From the NCBI RefSeq assembly GCF_025319965.1, contig NZ_CP012549.1, forward strand, positions 1,612,001-1,676,000: 64,000 nt of DNA, written 5' to 3'. Numbering within the stretch: position 1 is the stretch's first letter; the number at the start of each line of letters is the position of its first letter. Both the position numbers and the translations under genes were made by a program. This DNA comes from Campylobacter sp. RM16187 (GTDB lineage Bacteria; Campylobacterota; Campylobacteria; Campylobacterales; Campylobacteraceae). Under the pieces are notes generated by a model, which saw nothing but the letters and a program-made list of their open reading frames with translations, had not been told where the DNA came from and did no database searches. Positions 54,281-62,295 of the stretch are shown here, piece by piece.

Positions 54281-55741
54281 CTAAAAAAGCGGCTCATCCA
54301 TCTCTGTCGGCTTTTCAAGTCCCATCAGCTTAAGCACGCTCGCTGCGATATTATTCAGTCCGCCGGTTTTTACCTCTTTTACTCCATCACCTAGCACGAA
54401 GCAAAAGACATCGTAAGTCGTATGGTTCGTAAGCATTCCGCTTTTATCCCTCATCTCTTCGCAGTTTCCATGATCGCTGGTGATTATCATCGCGTAGCCC
54501 TTTTCTTTTACTTTGGCTACAATTTTCCCAAGAGCGCTATCCACTGCTTCCACTGCCTTTACGGCCGCATCAAAATCGCCCGTATGACCTACCATATCGC
54601 CATTTGCGAAATTTACCACGATAAAATCCTGCCCGTCATCAATCGCCTTTAAAACCGCGTCACACACACCCTCAGCACTCATCTCAGGTTTTTCATCGTA
54701 TGTTTTAACCTTCGGGCTAGGGATTAAAATTCTCGTCTCGTTTTCAAGCAGCTCCTCAACCCCTCCGTTAAAGAAAAAGGTCACATGTGCGTATTTCTCC
54801 GTCTCTGCAGTGTGAAGCTGACGAAGTCCTGCACGTGATATGACCTGCGCTAAAGTGTTATTTATCTTATCGTTTTCAAACAAAACAGGAAAGCTAAAAT
54901 TTGCGTCGTATTCGGTCATTGTGACTAAATTTTGCACTACAAAAGGACGCTTAAATTCGCTAAATTCACTCACGCCAAATGCCGCTACGATCTCGCGCAT
55001 CCTATCGTTTCTAAAATTTATAAATATAACTCCATCATCTTTGCCGATCCCTTTAAATCCGTTAAAACTGGCAGGCTTTATAAACTCATCTAAAACGCCA
55101 TCATCATAGCTCTTTTGGATATATTTGCTTGGTTTTTGGCTCTGTAAATTTGCACCTTCTATCATCACCTTATAAGCTTCATGCACCCTATCCCAGCGCT
55201 TATCCCTATCCATCGCGTAAAATCTACCGCAAATCGTAGCCACGTTAAATTTCTCCTCAAGCTGCCTTACAAACTCAGCCGCACTCGCAGGAGCCACGTC
55301 TCTGCCGTCGGTTATCGCATGAGCGTAAATTTCACATCCGTTATCCTTAGCAAGCTTGCACATATCATCAAAATGCTCAAGATGAGAGTGCACTCCACCA
55401 TCGCTATAAAGCCCGATAACGTGGATATTTTTGCACTTTTTAAAAAGCTCTTTTAGCTTTTCGTTTTGCGCTAGCGAGCCCTCCTTAAACCCGAGTGAAA
55501 TTTTTACTAAATTTTGATACAAAACTCGCCCGCTTCCTATGCACATATGCCCTACTTCGCTATTTCCCATCTGTCCTTCAGGAAGCCCAACCGCAAGCCC
55601 TGAGGTCTTGATAAGCGAATTTGGCACATTTTTAAATAGCCAATCATAAGTTGGCTTTTTGGCTGCTGCAAAAGCGTTAAATTCGGAATTTTTATTAAAT
55701 CCTATGCCGTCTGTTATTACTAAAATAGTTTTTTGTTTCAT
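54281..55741 (-). CDS. gpmI: 2,3-bisphosphoglycerate-independent phosphoglycerate mutase
   Basis: 486 residues. Alkaline-phosphatase-like metalloenzyme with DGIGFNK, MGNSEVGHMCIGSGR (catalytic Ser), AITDGRD, RFYAMDRDKRWDR and TSDHGNCEEM. Converts 3-PG to 2-PG. Monocistronic, divergent from mraY. Confidence 0.95.
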   Translation of the reverse strand: MKQKTILVITDGIGFNKNSEFNAFAAAKKPTYDWLFKNVPNSLIKTSGLAVGLPEGQMGNSEVGHMCIGSGRVLYQNLVKISLGFKEGSLAQNEKLKELFKKCKNIHVIGLYSDGGVHSHLEHFDDMCKLAKDNGCEIYAHAITDGRDVAPASAAEFVRQLEEKFNVATICGRFYAMDRDKRWDRVHEAYKVMIEGANLQSQKPSKYIQKSYDDGVLDEFIKPASFNGFKGIGKDDGVIFINFRNDRMREIVAAFGVSEFSEFKRPFVVQNLVTMTEYDANFSFPVLFENDKINNTLAQVISRAGLRQLHTAETEKYAHVTFFFNGGVEELLENETRILIPSPKVKTYDEKPEMSAEGVCDAVLKAIDDGQDFIVVNFANGDMVGHTGDFDAAVKAVEAVDSALGKIVAKVKEKGYAMIITSDHGNCEEMRDKSGMLTNHTTYDVFCFVLGDGVKEVKTGGLNNIAASVLKLMGLEKPTEMDEPLF

Positions 55742-55815
55742 ATTAATTCTTTAAATTTTAGATAAATTTTAAGAGCATTATACTAAAATTACTCTTTTTA
55801 AAAATAAAGGCTCAC

Positions 55816-56880
55816 ATGTTTTATTATCTTTATGAATTCCTAAATTTTAACATCTTTCAATACATCACCGTTCGCGCAGGCATAGCCTTTTTCATCTCGT
55901 TTGCGCTTACCGTTTACCTTATGCCTAAATTTATCCTGTGGGCAAGAGCCAAAAACGCTAGCCAGCCTATCTATGAGCTTGCGCCAAAAACTCATCAGAA
56001 AAAAGAAAAAACCCCAACCATGGGCGGACTGATATTTATGATAACGGCGATACTGGCGACTATCATCTGCGCTAGGCTTGATAACAGCTTCGTTATCGCC
56101 TCACTGCTCTGTCTTGCAGGCTTTACCGCAATCGGATTTAACGACGACATATCAAAGATACTTGGCGCAAACAACCACGCCGGCCTAAGCCCAAAAGCCA
56201 AACTCATAGCTCAAATTTTAGTAGCCATTGTTGTCTCAAGCGTGCTTTACTTTAGCGGCGATATCGGAACTGAATTTTACGTGCCTTTTTATAAATTTCC
56301 ACTCTTTGATCTTAAAATTTTTGCTATAGCTTTTTGGACGCTCGTTATCGTTGCAGCCTCAAACGCGGTAAATTTGACGGACGGGCTTGACGGACTCGCA
56401 GCGGTTCCTGCTATGCTTTCGCTTGTTACGTTAGGTGTTTTTGCATACATATGCGGTCATGCAGTGTTTAGCTCGTATTTGCTACTTCCAAAGATCATCG
56501 GCGTTGGCGAAACCATCATCATAGCTTCAGCTCTAATCGGCTCATTGATGGGATTTTTGTGGTTTAACTGCCACCCTGCGCAAGTTTTTATGGGAGATAG
56601 CGGAAGCTTAAGTCTTGGAGGATATATCGGGCTTATGGGCGTTATGACTAAAAATGAAATTTTGCTTATCATTATAGGATTTATCTTTGTTATCGAGACT
56701 TTAAGCGTTATTTTGCAGGTAGGAAGCTTTAAAATTTTTAAAAAGCGAATTTTCTTAATGGCGCCTATCCATCATCATTTTGAGATAAAAGGCTGGGTGG
56801 AAAATAAAATCATTGTTAGATTTTGGATCATCGCACTTTTAGCAAATCTCATCGCACTAACCGCACTAAAGATAAGATAA
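55816..56880 (+). CDS. mraY: Phospho-N-acetylmuramoyl-pentapeptide transferase
   Basis: 354 residues, ten membrane helices. Motifs [24 protein letters not shown] and PIHHHFE. Makes lipid I at the inner membrane. Its stop overlaps the murD start by one base (TAATG). Confidence 0.96.
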   Translation: MFYYLYEFLNFNIFQYITVRAGIAFFISFALTVYLMPKFILWARAKNASQPIYELAPKTHQKKEKTPTMGGLIFMITAILATIICARLDNSFVIASLLCLAGFTAIGFNDDISKILGANNHAGLSPKAKLIAQILVAIVVSSVLYFSGDIGTEFYVPFYKFPLFDLKIFAIAFWTLVIVAASNAVNLTDGLDGLAAVPAMLSLVTLGVFAYICGHAVFSSYLLLPKIIGVGETIIIASALIGSLMGFLWFNCHPAQVFMGDSGSLSLGGYIGLMGVMTKNEILLIIIGFIFVIETLSVILQVGSFKIFKKRIFLMAPIHHHFEIKGWVENKIIVRFWIIALLANLIALTALKIR

Positions 56881-58085
56881 TGAAAAAAAGCTTATTTGGA
56901 TACGGCGGCACGATCAAAGCGATTGCAAAAAACTGCCTGAATGATGGAATTTGGGATATTTACGATGATAAATTTAGTGAAATTTCAAAGGATCAGTTTG
57001 GCAACAACCTTTTGCCTGTAAGCAAATTTGATCCTCAAAAAAGCAAACTTGAGATACTAAGCCCTGGCTTTCCGCCATATCATGAGCTAGTTAAAAAATC
57101 ACAAAATTTGATAAGCGAATATGATTTTTTCGCATCCAAAATGCCTTTTAGCGTCTGGATAAGCGGCACAAACGGCAAAACAACAACTACCAAGATGATG
57201 CAGCACCTGCTTGAAGCAAAAGGCTCGGTAATGGGTGGAAACGTTGGCACTCCGCTAGCCGAGTTAGATACCAAAGCTAAAATTTGGATACTGGAGACGA
57301 GCTCCTTCACGCTTCACTACACAAACCTTGCAAAGCCTGATATATACGTGCTTTTGCCCATAACGCCTGATCATCTAACTTGGCATGGCGACATGAGCTC
57401 TTATGAAGCCGCTAAGCTTAAACCGCTTGGCATGATGAGCGAAAACTCTGTCGCGATAGTTCCTGAAACTTATGCGAGCACGCCTACACTCGCTAAGGTG
57501 ATAAGCTATAAAAACGAAGAGGATTTGGCGAAATTTTGCGGTGTGGATGAGGATGAGATAAATTTTAAAGTGCCGTTTTTGATGGACGCTCTTTTAGCGC
57601 TAGCAGTACAAAAAATCATCTTTGATAAGTGCGACACAAACCTACTAAACAAATTTGTGATAGAAAATAATAAACTTGAAGAATTTAGCGATAAATTCGG
57701 GCGAACTTGGGTAAATGACACTAAAGCCACAAACATTGATGCGACTATTCAGGCTCTTAAACGATACAAAGATAAAAATTTACACCTCATCTTAGGCGGA
57801 GATGACAAAGGTGTTGATATGACGCAACTTTTTGAAGCTATTGACGCTGCAAACACTAAAATTTACGCTATCGGTTCAAATAGCGATAAGCTTATAAAGC
57901 TAGCTGATAAATTTAAAATTACTGCGATAAAATGCGAATTTTTAGAAGTTGCGGTAAAAGAGATAGCAAAAAATTTAAGGAATGATGAAATAGCACTACT
58001 AAGTCCCGCTGCTGCTAGCCTTGATCAGTTTTCAAGCTATGCTGAACGCGGAGATAAATTTAAAGAGTTCGTTGCAAATTTATAA
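56880..58085 (+). CDS. murD: UDP-N-acetylmuramoylalanine-D-glutamate ligase
   Basis: 401 residues from the ATG at 56880, overlapping the mraY stop. ATP-binding GTNGKTTTTK, DHLTWHGDM and the C-terminal NDTKATNIDATIQAL. A little shorter than E. coli MurD (438 aa), as usual in Campylobacter. Adds D-Glu to UDP-MurNAc-L-Ala. Confidence 0.95.
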   Translation: MKKSLFGYGGTIKAIAKNCLNDGIWDIYDDKFSEISKDQFGNNLLPVSKFDPQKSKLEILSPGFPPYHELVKKSQNLISEYDFFASKMPFSVWISGTNGKTTTTKMMQHLLEAKGSVMGGNVGTPLAELDTKAKIWILETSSFTLHYTNLAKPDIYVLLPITPDHLTWHGDMSSYEAAKLKPLGMMSENSVAIVPETYASTPTLAKVISYKNEEDLAKFCGVDEDEINFKVPFLMDALLALAVQKIIFDKCDTNLLNKFVIENNKLEEFSDKFGRTWVNDTKATNIDATIQALKRYKDKNLHLILGGDDKGVDMTQLFEAIDAANTKIYAIGSNSDKLIKLADKFKITAIKCEFLEVAVKEIAKNLRNDEIALLSPAAASLDQFSSYAERGDKFKEFVANL

Positions 58086-58127
58086 AATTTAATTTTATGT
58101 TTAACCTAATTTTAAAATTTAAAAGTG

Positions 58128-58133
58128 TATAAT
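58128..58133 (+). promoter_or_regulatory. -10 element of tRNA-Phe
   Basis: TATAAT with TG just upstream (extended -10), 18 bp before the mature tRNA 5' end. Confidence 0.6.
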
Positions 58134-58151
58134 CACATTTCTTTTTTAGGT

Positions 58152-58227
58152 GGTTGGATAGCTCAGTCGGTAGAGCAGCAGACTGAAAATCTGCGTGTCG
58201 GCAGTTCGATTCTGCCTCTAACCACCA
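58152..58227 (+). tRNA. tRNA-Phe (GAA)
   Basis: 76 nt including encoded CCA. Acceptor GGTTGGA/TCTAACC with one G-T pair, D-loop GCTCAGTCGGTAGAGC, anticodon stem AGACT/AATCT with GAA, and T-arm GGCAGTTCGATTCTGCC. It marks the boundary between core genes and an accessory region, a common integration site. Confidence 0.97.
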
Positions 58228-58280
58228 TTTCTTTATAAATCCCTATTTTATCGATATTTCGAACCTTTAAGGTTTGGCTA

Positions 58281-58300
58281 GGTGCCATCTTGGGTGCCAT
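58281..58300. repeat. Tandem GGTGCCAT repeats next to tRNA-Phe
   Basis: Two 8-bp copies separated by 4 bp, 54 bp past the tRNA end. Possibly integrase arm-type sites; no integrase gene is in the window. Confidence 0.5.
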
Positions 58301-58536
58301 GTGTTAGTAATTTTTCTATTTTTAAAACCATAGCCATACAGTCAAAGTAGATGATATGGTCTAGAATATATAAAAAATATTTTTATAAAAATCGAACAAC
58401 CTAAAAATCTTAATATTTTTTAACAACAGCCACTTAATCCAAATTAGACAAACAAATAATTCTTATACAAGTCTTAAACTTTTATTCTAGGGATATTACC
58501 AGTAAAACGACGGCATTCAAAATATTTCTTACTGGG

Positions 58537-58594
58537 CGAGGATACTTTTTGTCCGACAAGTCAGACAAAAGACCTCGTTAGGGATTATCCCTAA
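58537..58594. repeat. Two adjacent palindromes, oriT- or terminator-like
   Basis: First: outer arms CGAGG/CCTCG around TTTTGTC-CGAC-AA-GTC-AGACAAAA (one mismatch). Second: TTAGGGAT-T-ATCCCTAA (58578-58594), followed by AAAACCC. No gene is close enough upstream to need a terminator. The arrangement recalls transfer-origin regions of mobilisable elements, without a recognised nick site. Confidence 0.45.
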
Positions 58595-58644
58595 AACCCT
58601 TTTAAAGTCCATTGCAGAATGTGAAAATCTTATAAATATAGTCG

Positions 58645-59142
58645 CTAAACGATATCCAAATTTAAAATATGGCTTAGTCGCCTAAAAAAGATCATCAAAT
58701 CTAGTTTAGCATTTCTATCGAATTTATTATCGCTTAACATATTTATCGATACTAATCTTTTGCATACGTCGTGCGCCGCGGCAGCCTCTTGAAGGTCGCG
58801 TTCGTTAAAATATTTAACGTATATACGTAAAATTTTATTGACATCTTTGATTACGCCCGTAAAGTCTTCTATCCATTGGGCATAATAAACCTTTCTCCAA
58901 TCCTCCGCTTGCTTATCTAACAAAAGACAAACATCTTGCATGTATTGTTTGGCGTTTGCATCCAGAGATACTACCGAAACGTCGGCTTCGTTCAATTTAC
59001 GTCCCAAGGAATAAACTAGATTAAAAAGATCGCTTCTAGCCATTTCGTATTTAGTGATAGGCAGATTTAAATTTAGATCTTCGCCGGTACTTTTGAGTTC
59101 GCTAGCGTTTTTCGAATTTTTACTCGTCAGATTTTCTTTCAT
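58645..59142 (-). CDS. Hypothetical helical protein in the tRNA-Phe island
   Basis: 165 residues, not recognised. The first ~30 are polar; the rest looks all-helical with amphipathic segments (LFNLVYSLGRKLNEA; LDLMIFFRRLSHILNL). No signal, membrane segment or catalytic motif. Start ATG with AGGAG, whose sequence lies in a 10-bp inverted repeat. 62 bp downstream of the WYL regulator on the same strand, so possibly co-transcribed with it. Confidence 0.65.
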   Translation of the reverse strand: MKENLTSKNSKNASELKSTGEDLNLNLPITKYEMARSDLFNLVYSLGRKLNEADVSVVSLDANAKQYMQDVCLLLDKQAEDWRKVYYAQWIEDFTGVIKDVNKILRIYVKYFNERDLQEAAAAHDVCKRLVSINMLSDNKFDRNAKLDLMIFFRRLSHILNLDIV

Positions 59143-59147
59143 AGTTT

Positions 59148-59177
59148 ATCTCCTAAATTAAAACTATTTTAGGAGAT
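59148..59177. repeat. Inverted repeat covering the ribosome-binding site of the 165-aa gene
   Basis: ATCTCCTAAA (59148-59157) and TTTAGGAGAT (59168-59177), 10-bp arms, 10-bp spacer. In the minus-strand transcript the AGGAG site is in one arm and a CTCCT-containing complement in the other, so the hairpin could block initiation. Confidence 0.6.
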
Positions 59178-59204
59178 TTTATAAAATATCTGCGACAGGT
59201 TATG

Positions 59205-60071
59205 TCATTTTAGATAACCCCTGAGCAAATTTTCAAATTTCTTCTTTAAATTTAAAGGTTCGACTATCTTTATAAACGGTAGCCAGTATCTTACGACCCG
59301 CAGTATCTCGTCGTCGTAAGCTACTTCTGTGCTTATGATGATTTTATCCTCTTCCTCTTGCACTACTTCGTAATTTGGCAAAAACTCTTTTCTCTTAAAA
59401 TACTCCATAGCTTCGTTTTTGATTTCAAGCGTAACCTTAAATTTAGTGTCCGAAAACCAGTTTGTGTCGTTTTTCTCGATACGTTTTAAAAACTCGGCGT
59501 TTGCAGTAAACGTATCGCCCTTTATCTTTATATGTTTTATTTTAGAGAGAGTGAAATTTTTTAGTTTACCCTCGTCGTCTGCTAGTAGATACCATATGCC
59601 GCTATTATTTATTAGTTTATACGGCTTTAGTTTGCGTTCTTTGTCGTTATATTCGCAGTCTACGATACGGTTTTTGATGACTGCGGCGCTTACGGCTTCA
59701 AAGTCGTCTCTTGAAATTTGGATACTTTCAAACCCCTGGTTTTTGATTAGATAGGCCTTGTTTAGCTTCTCGTTTAAAACATCGCTAATAAATCTATCGT
59801 CTAGCTCTGGAAATAGCGACCTTGCGCCAATTAGCGCGGCAAAGGCTTTTATATCTTTAAAGCCTAGTTTGCCAAGAGCATAGTCCTCTAAAAAATATTT
59901 ACCGTTTTCTTTTTGGATAGGTAGGATACTAAGCCGCTCAAAGTCTCTTAAAATAGTTCTTTTATTTACGCTAAACTCCTCTACAAGCTCGTCTATACTT
60001 AGCCTTTCACCGCTGTTTAGTTTTACTATTATTTGAGCAAGCCTGACGGCGATTTTATCGTGAGAGCGCAT
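59205..60071 (-). CDS. WYL-domain transcriptional regulator
   Basis: 288 residues. N-terminal winged helix-turn-helix (~1-60, HTH_11 type: LSIDELVEEFSVNKRTILRDFERL), a middle WYL domain (~130-200; KPYKLINNSGIWYLLADDE contains the WYL-like core) and a C-terminal WCX-like extension. WYL regulators are ligand sensors often found with phage-defence genes. Diverges from the broken gene at 60184, with a GCGACG/CGTCGC operator candidate between them. Confidence 0.85.
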   Translation of the reverse strand: MRSHDKIAVRLAQIIVKLNSGERLSIDELVEEFSVNKRTILRDFERLSILPIQKENGKYFLEDYALGKLGFKDIKAFAALIGARSLFPELDDRFISDVLNEKLNKAYLIKNQGFESIQISRDDFEAVSAAVIKNRIVDCEYNDKERKLKPYKLINNSGIWYLLADDEGKLKNFTLSKIKHIKIKGDTFTANAEFLKRIEKNDTNWFSDTKFKVTLEIKNEAMEYFKRKEFLPNYEVVQEEEDKIIISTEVAYDDEILRVVRYWLPFIKIVEPLNLKKKFENLLRGYLK

Positions 60072-60118
60072 TTTAATCCTTCCTATTTAAATTTGACGTA
60101 TTTTAGCTAATTTTTTCC

Positions 60119-60144
60119 TTGCGACGCAACCCGTCGCTATGCAA
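60119..60144. promoter_or_regulatory. Candidate operator of the WYL regulator
   Basis: GCGACG (60121-60126) and CGTCGC (60132-60137) with 5 bp between, flanked by TTGC and GCAA. A GC-rich symmetric site in AT-rich DNA, in the divergent 112-bp gap. Confidence 0.5.
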
Positions 60145-60183
60145 TGCTAAATTTACGTTGTAATTTAAATCAAAGGAGATCAA

Positions 60184-60696
60184 ATGAGTTTAAACGTAGA
60201 TTTTATCCAAAAGGCTAACGAGGCGGTAGCTAAAGTAAAGAGCTTTAAGATGAGCGAACTAGCGGGTCAAATGCTAAATTTAACCCAAAGCATAAAGCTA
60301 ACTAAAAAACCAATCGACAAAGATGAGCAAGAAATAGACGAGAATATCCTAAAAAGACTATCTAAGATGGAGAGTAAATTTCACGAAAACTATTTGCCTG
60401 AGCTGCTTTTAGAAATCGGCAAAGACTACGGCGAGCAGGAAAATGATGCTATAAATTTAGCCATAAACCCGCTAGCCTAGATAGGTCTAGATACGGCTTT
60501 GATCAAATTTTATTGGACGCTAACTCAGCTCCAAATGGCCATAAGCGTTCAAAACCTACAAGCCGGTATGAACGGAAGCAGTAAGGTAAGCGAGATGAAA
60601 GAAGCCCTAAGGCAACTGCAGGCTATGGCGCAAAATCTAGCAACTATTGCTGCGGAGTATGATTGGGAGGCGAGTGAAGTTGAATTCGCACTATGA
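60184..60696 (+). pseudogene. Hypothetical gene interrupted by an in-frame TAG
   Basis: The frame is open from ATG (AAAGGAG upstream) for 98 codons, meets TAG at 60478-60480, and then stays open for 71 codons in the same frame to TGA at 60694-60696. Together it would be a 170-residue helical protein (SLNVDFIQKANEAVAKVKSF ... AEYDWEASEVEFAL). The continuing open frame with protein-like composition argues for a recent nonsense mutation. Not recognised. Stop overlaps the next gene start (ATGA). Confidence 0.7.
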
Positions 60697-61359
60697 TAAA
60701 ATCAAGGAAAAAAATGGACGCGAATAGGTCTTTTACAAAAATAAGCGATATTTTAAAATAAATCGCCGATAATACAACTTTATGTAAGGATGCCGACGAA
60801 GTTCGGTATTATAAAGAAAGATTTGCGAGTTTTGAAAACATTATCAATAATCTAGAGCTAGGCAAAGATGACGATCTTAAATTTAACGAATACTACAAAA
60901 TAAACGAATGGCTAGCAAAAAGGCAAAAAAGAATAGAAGGGCTAAAATCCAAAAACTCCTTTGAGCTCAGCCCTTTGCGCCGAATTTTAAAAATACTCGA
61001 TCGAGCGCTGAGTAAGATAGTTTGCGAGCTGATAGCGGTGTCGCTCAAAGCAAATAATCAAAGCGAAAATTTGACGCGCGAGGACCCAGCAGCTCATTAC
61101 CCGCCGAGGCACCGTAGCTGTAGCGCAAGCGCAAGCAAAAGGCAAAAAAGCCGCGTTAAATGCTGCTAGAAAAGCTGTAAAATCGGCAGCGCTTTACGGC
61201 TATTTTAACGCCGAAGATGTGTCAGTGTATATTAAAACAGATGCTGCGCCCGGCATATCTTTAGAAGATATGCAAGAAATATTAGGCATTATGGCAAGGG
61301 GCTTTGGCATGGACAGTTTCGTTTCGCAAGTCCTGAAGTTCGGTTATGACCTTTGGTAG
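60693..61359 (+). pseudogene. Second broken hypothetical gene (stop plus frameshift)
   Basis: Starts ATG at 60693, overlapping the previous stop. TAA at 60759-60761 after 22 codons, then open in the same frame through a charged helical region (KINEWLAKRQKRIEGLKSK, RRILKILDRALSKIVCELI). Around 61060-61080 the sensible frame moves by one: frame 1 reads TQQLITRRGTVAVAQAQAKG, then KKAALNAARKAVKSAALYGYF, to TAG at 61357-61359. The last ~26 codons are antisense to the gene at 61282 and are probably not original. Not recognised. Confidence 0.6.
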
Positions 61360-62295
61360 AGTTCTAGTTATGTAGTTTTGTAGTAAATTCCCCTCAAGTG
61401 CATCCTGGATAAGTCGGTTTTTGAAAAGAAATTTATAGGTTCCTAAATTTGGTTTATTTTCAAATATATCGCTTACGGTAAAGCTCGTGCCCTGCACTTC
61501 GTATGGGATTTTTAATATAGACGGCTTTATCTTTGCGAGTTGTTCCATGAGAACTTTAACGAAGGCGTAAATCTCTTGCTCCATAGTTTTTGAGTATTTG
61601 ACCACGACGGAGCTAAGGTCATAGAGCGGGTTAGCTATATTATCGAGATATTCTATCTCGGCGGAGATGATATTTTCTATGCTATCTGGATGCATTAGAT
61701 TTATTAGGCTTCGTCCGAAACAGTAATGGATCAAATTTCGCTTTATCTCTAAAAACTCGGCGCTTTTATAGATGTCGGGATAAAATTTGCCATCATCCTC
61801 AAAATAGCGCGTCTCTTGCTTCATCTTTATAATCAGAGGATAAACGTAAGCATTGCCGTATACTGCGTAAGTATGGCCGCTTACAGTAAAATTTGCCAGG
61901 TAATCGTCTCTAACGCACTCAAAGTCGTTTCTAACTAGCTCTCTAATATCGCTTATGATAAACCACTTTTCTACATCGAGTCTTTTTTCTTTATAATACT
62001 CGGGCGCTATCTCGTTCATATCTTCACTAGTTACCGCAATAACCTTTGCTACGAACAAATTTGAATAATCGGTTAAGAATAGCTGCAGATACTTACCGTC
62101 ACTGTCGCTCGAATTTAAGCTCTCGTAAATTTGCTCAAGCTCGGCTTCGTGAGAGTTTATCATATCTCGCCGCTTGCTTTTTATCTTGCTGAAGGCCACC
62201 TTGCCTTTGCTGATTAAAATTTTAAGGTGTTGCTCGATGACGTCGCTTTGGTAGTAGGGGTTGTAGAGGATGAGGATGTTGTGCATTTTAATCAT
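61282..62295 (-). CDS. Hypothetical protein with C-terminal HEPN-like RN-x3-H motif
   Basis: 337 residues, not assigned to a named family. N-terminal half begins HNILILYNPYYQSDVIEQHL with mixed alpha/beta look; the C-terminal half is helical and ends ELQDLRNETVH (Arg324, His329), matching the R-x4-H ribonuclease motif of HEPN domains. The final seven residues (KAPCHNA) seem to come from unrelated plus-strand coding DNA, so the C-terminus may be truncated. Start overlaps the upstream gene by 8 bp. Likely a defence or toxin component, by inference. Confidence 0.65.
   Translation of the reverse strand: MIKMHNILILYNPYYQSDVIEQHLKILISKGKVAFSKIKSKRRDMINSHEAELEQIYESLNSSDSDGKYLQLFLTDYSNLFVAKVIAVTSEDMNEIAPEYYKEKRLDVEKWFIISDIRELVRNDFECVRDDYLANFTVSGHTYAVYGNAYVYPLIIKMKQETRYFEDDGKFYPDIYKSAEFLEIKRNLIHYCFGRSLINLMHPDSIENIISAEIEYLDNIANPLYDLSSVVVKYSKTMEQEIYAFVKVLMEQLAKIKPSILKIPYEVQGTSFTVSDIFENKPNLGTYKFLFKNRLIQDALEGNLLQNYITRTLPKVITELQDLRNETVHAKAPCHNA

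Larger units (their letters stand above)
58228..58644. other. Gene-free 417-bp stretch behind tRNA-Phe
   Basis: No ORF with a ribosome-binding site. It holds a small AACCTT-T-AAGGTT palindrome (58262-58274), two GGTGCCAT direct repeats (58281-58288, 58293-58300) and the palindrome cluster at 58537-58594. It looks like remnant integration or mobilisation DNA. No second copy of the tRNA 3' end is seen in the window. Confidence 0.6.

Noticed and set aside
60475-60763. Programmed stop-codon readthrough or recoding in the island genes
   Set aside because: One stop is TAG and the other TAA, no recoding hairpin is evident, and a frameshift follows; decay explains all three.
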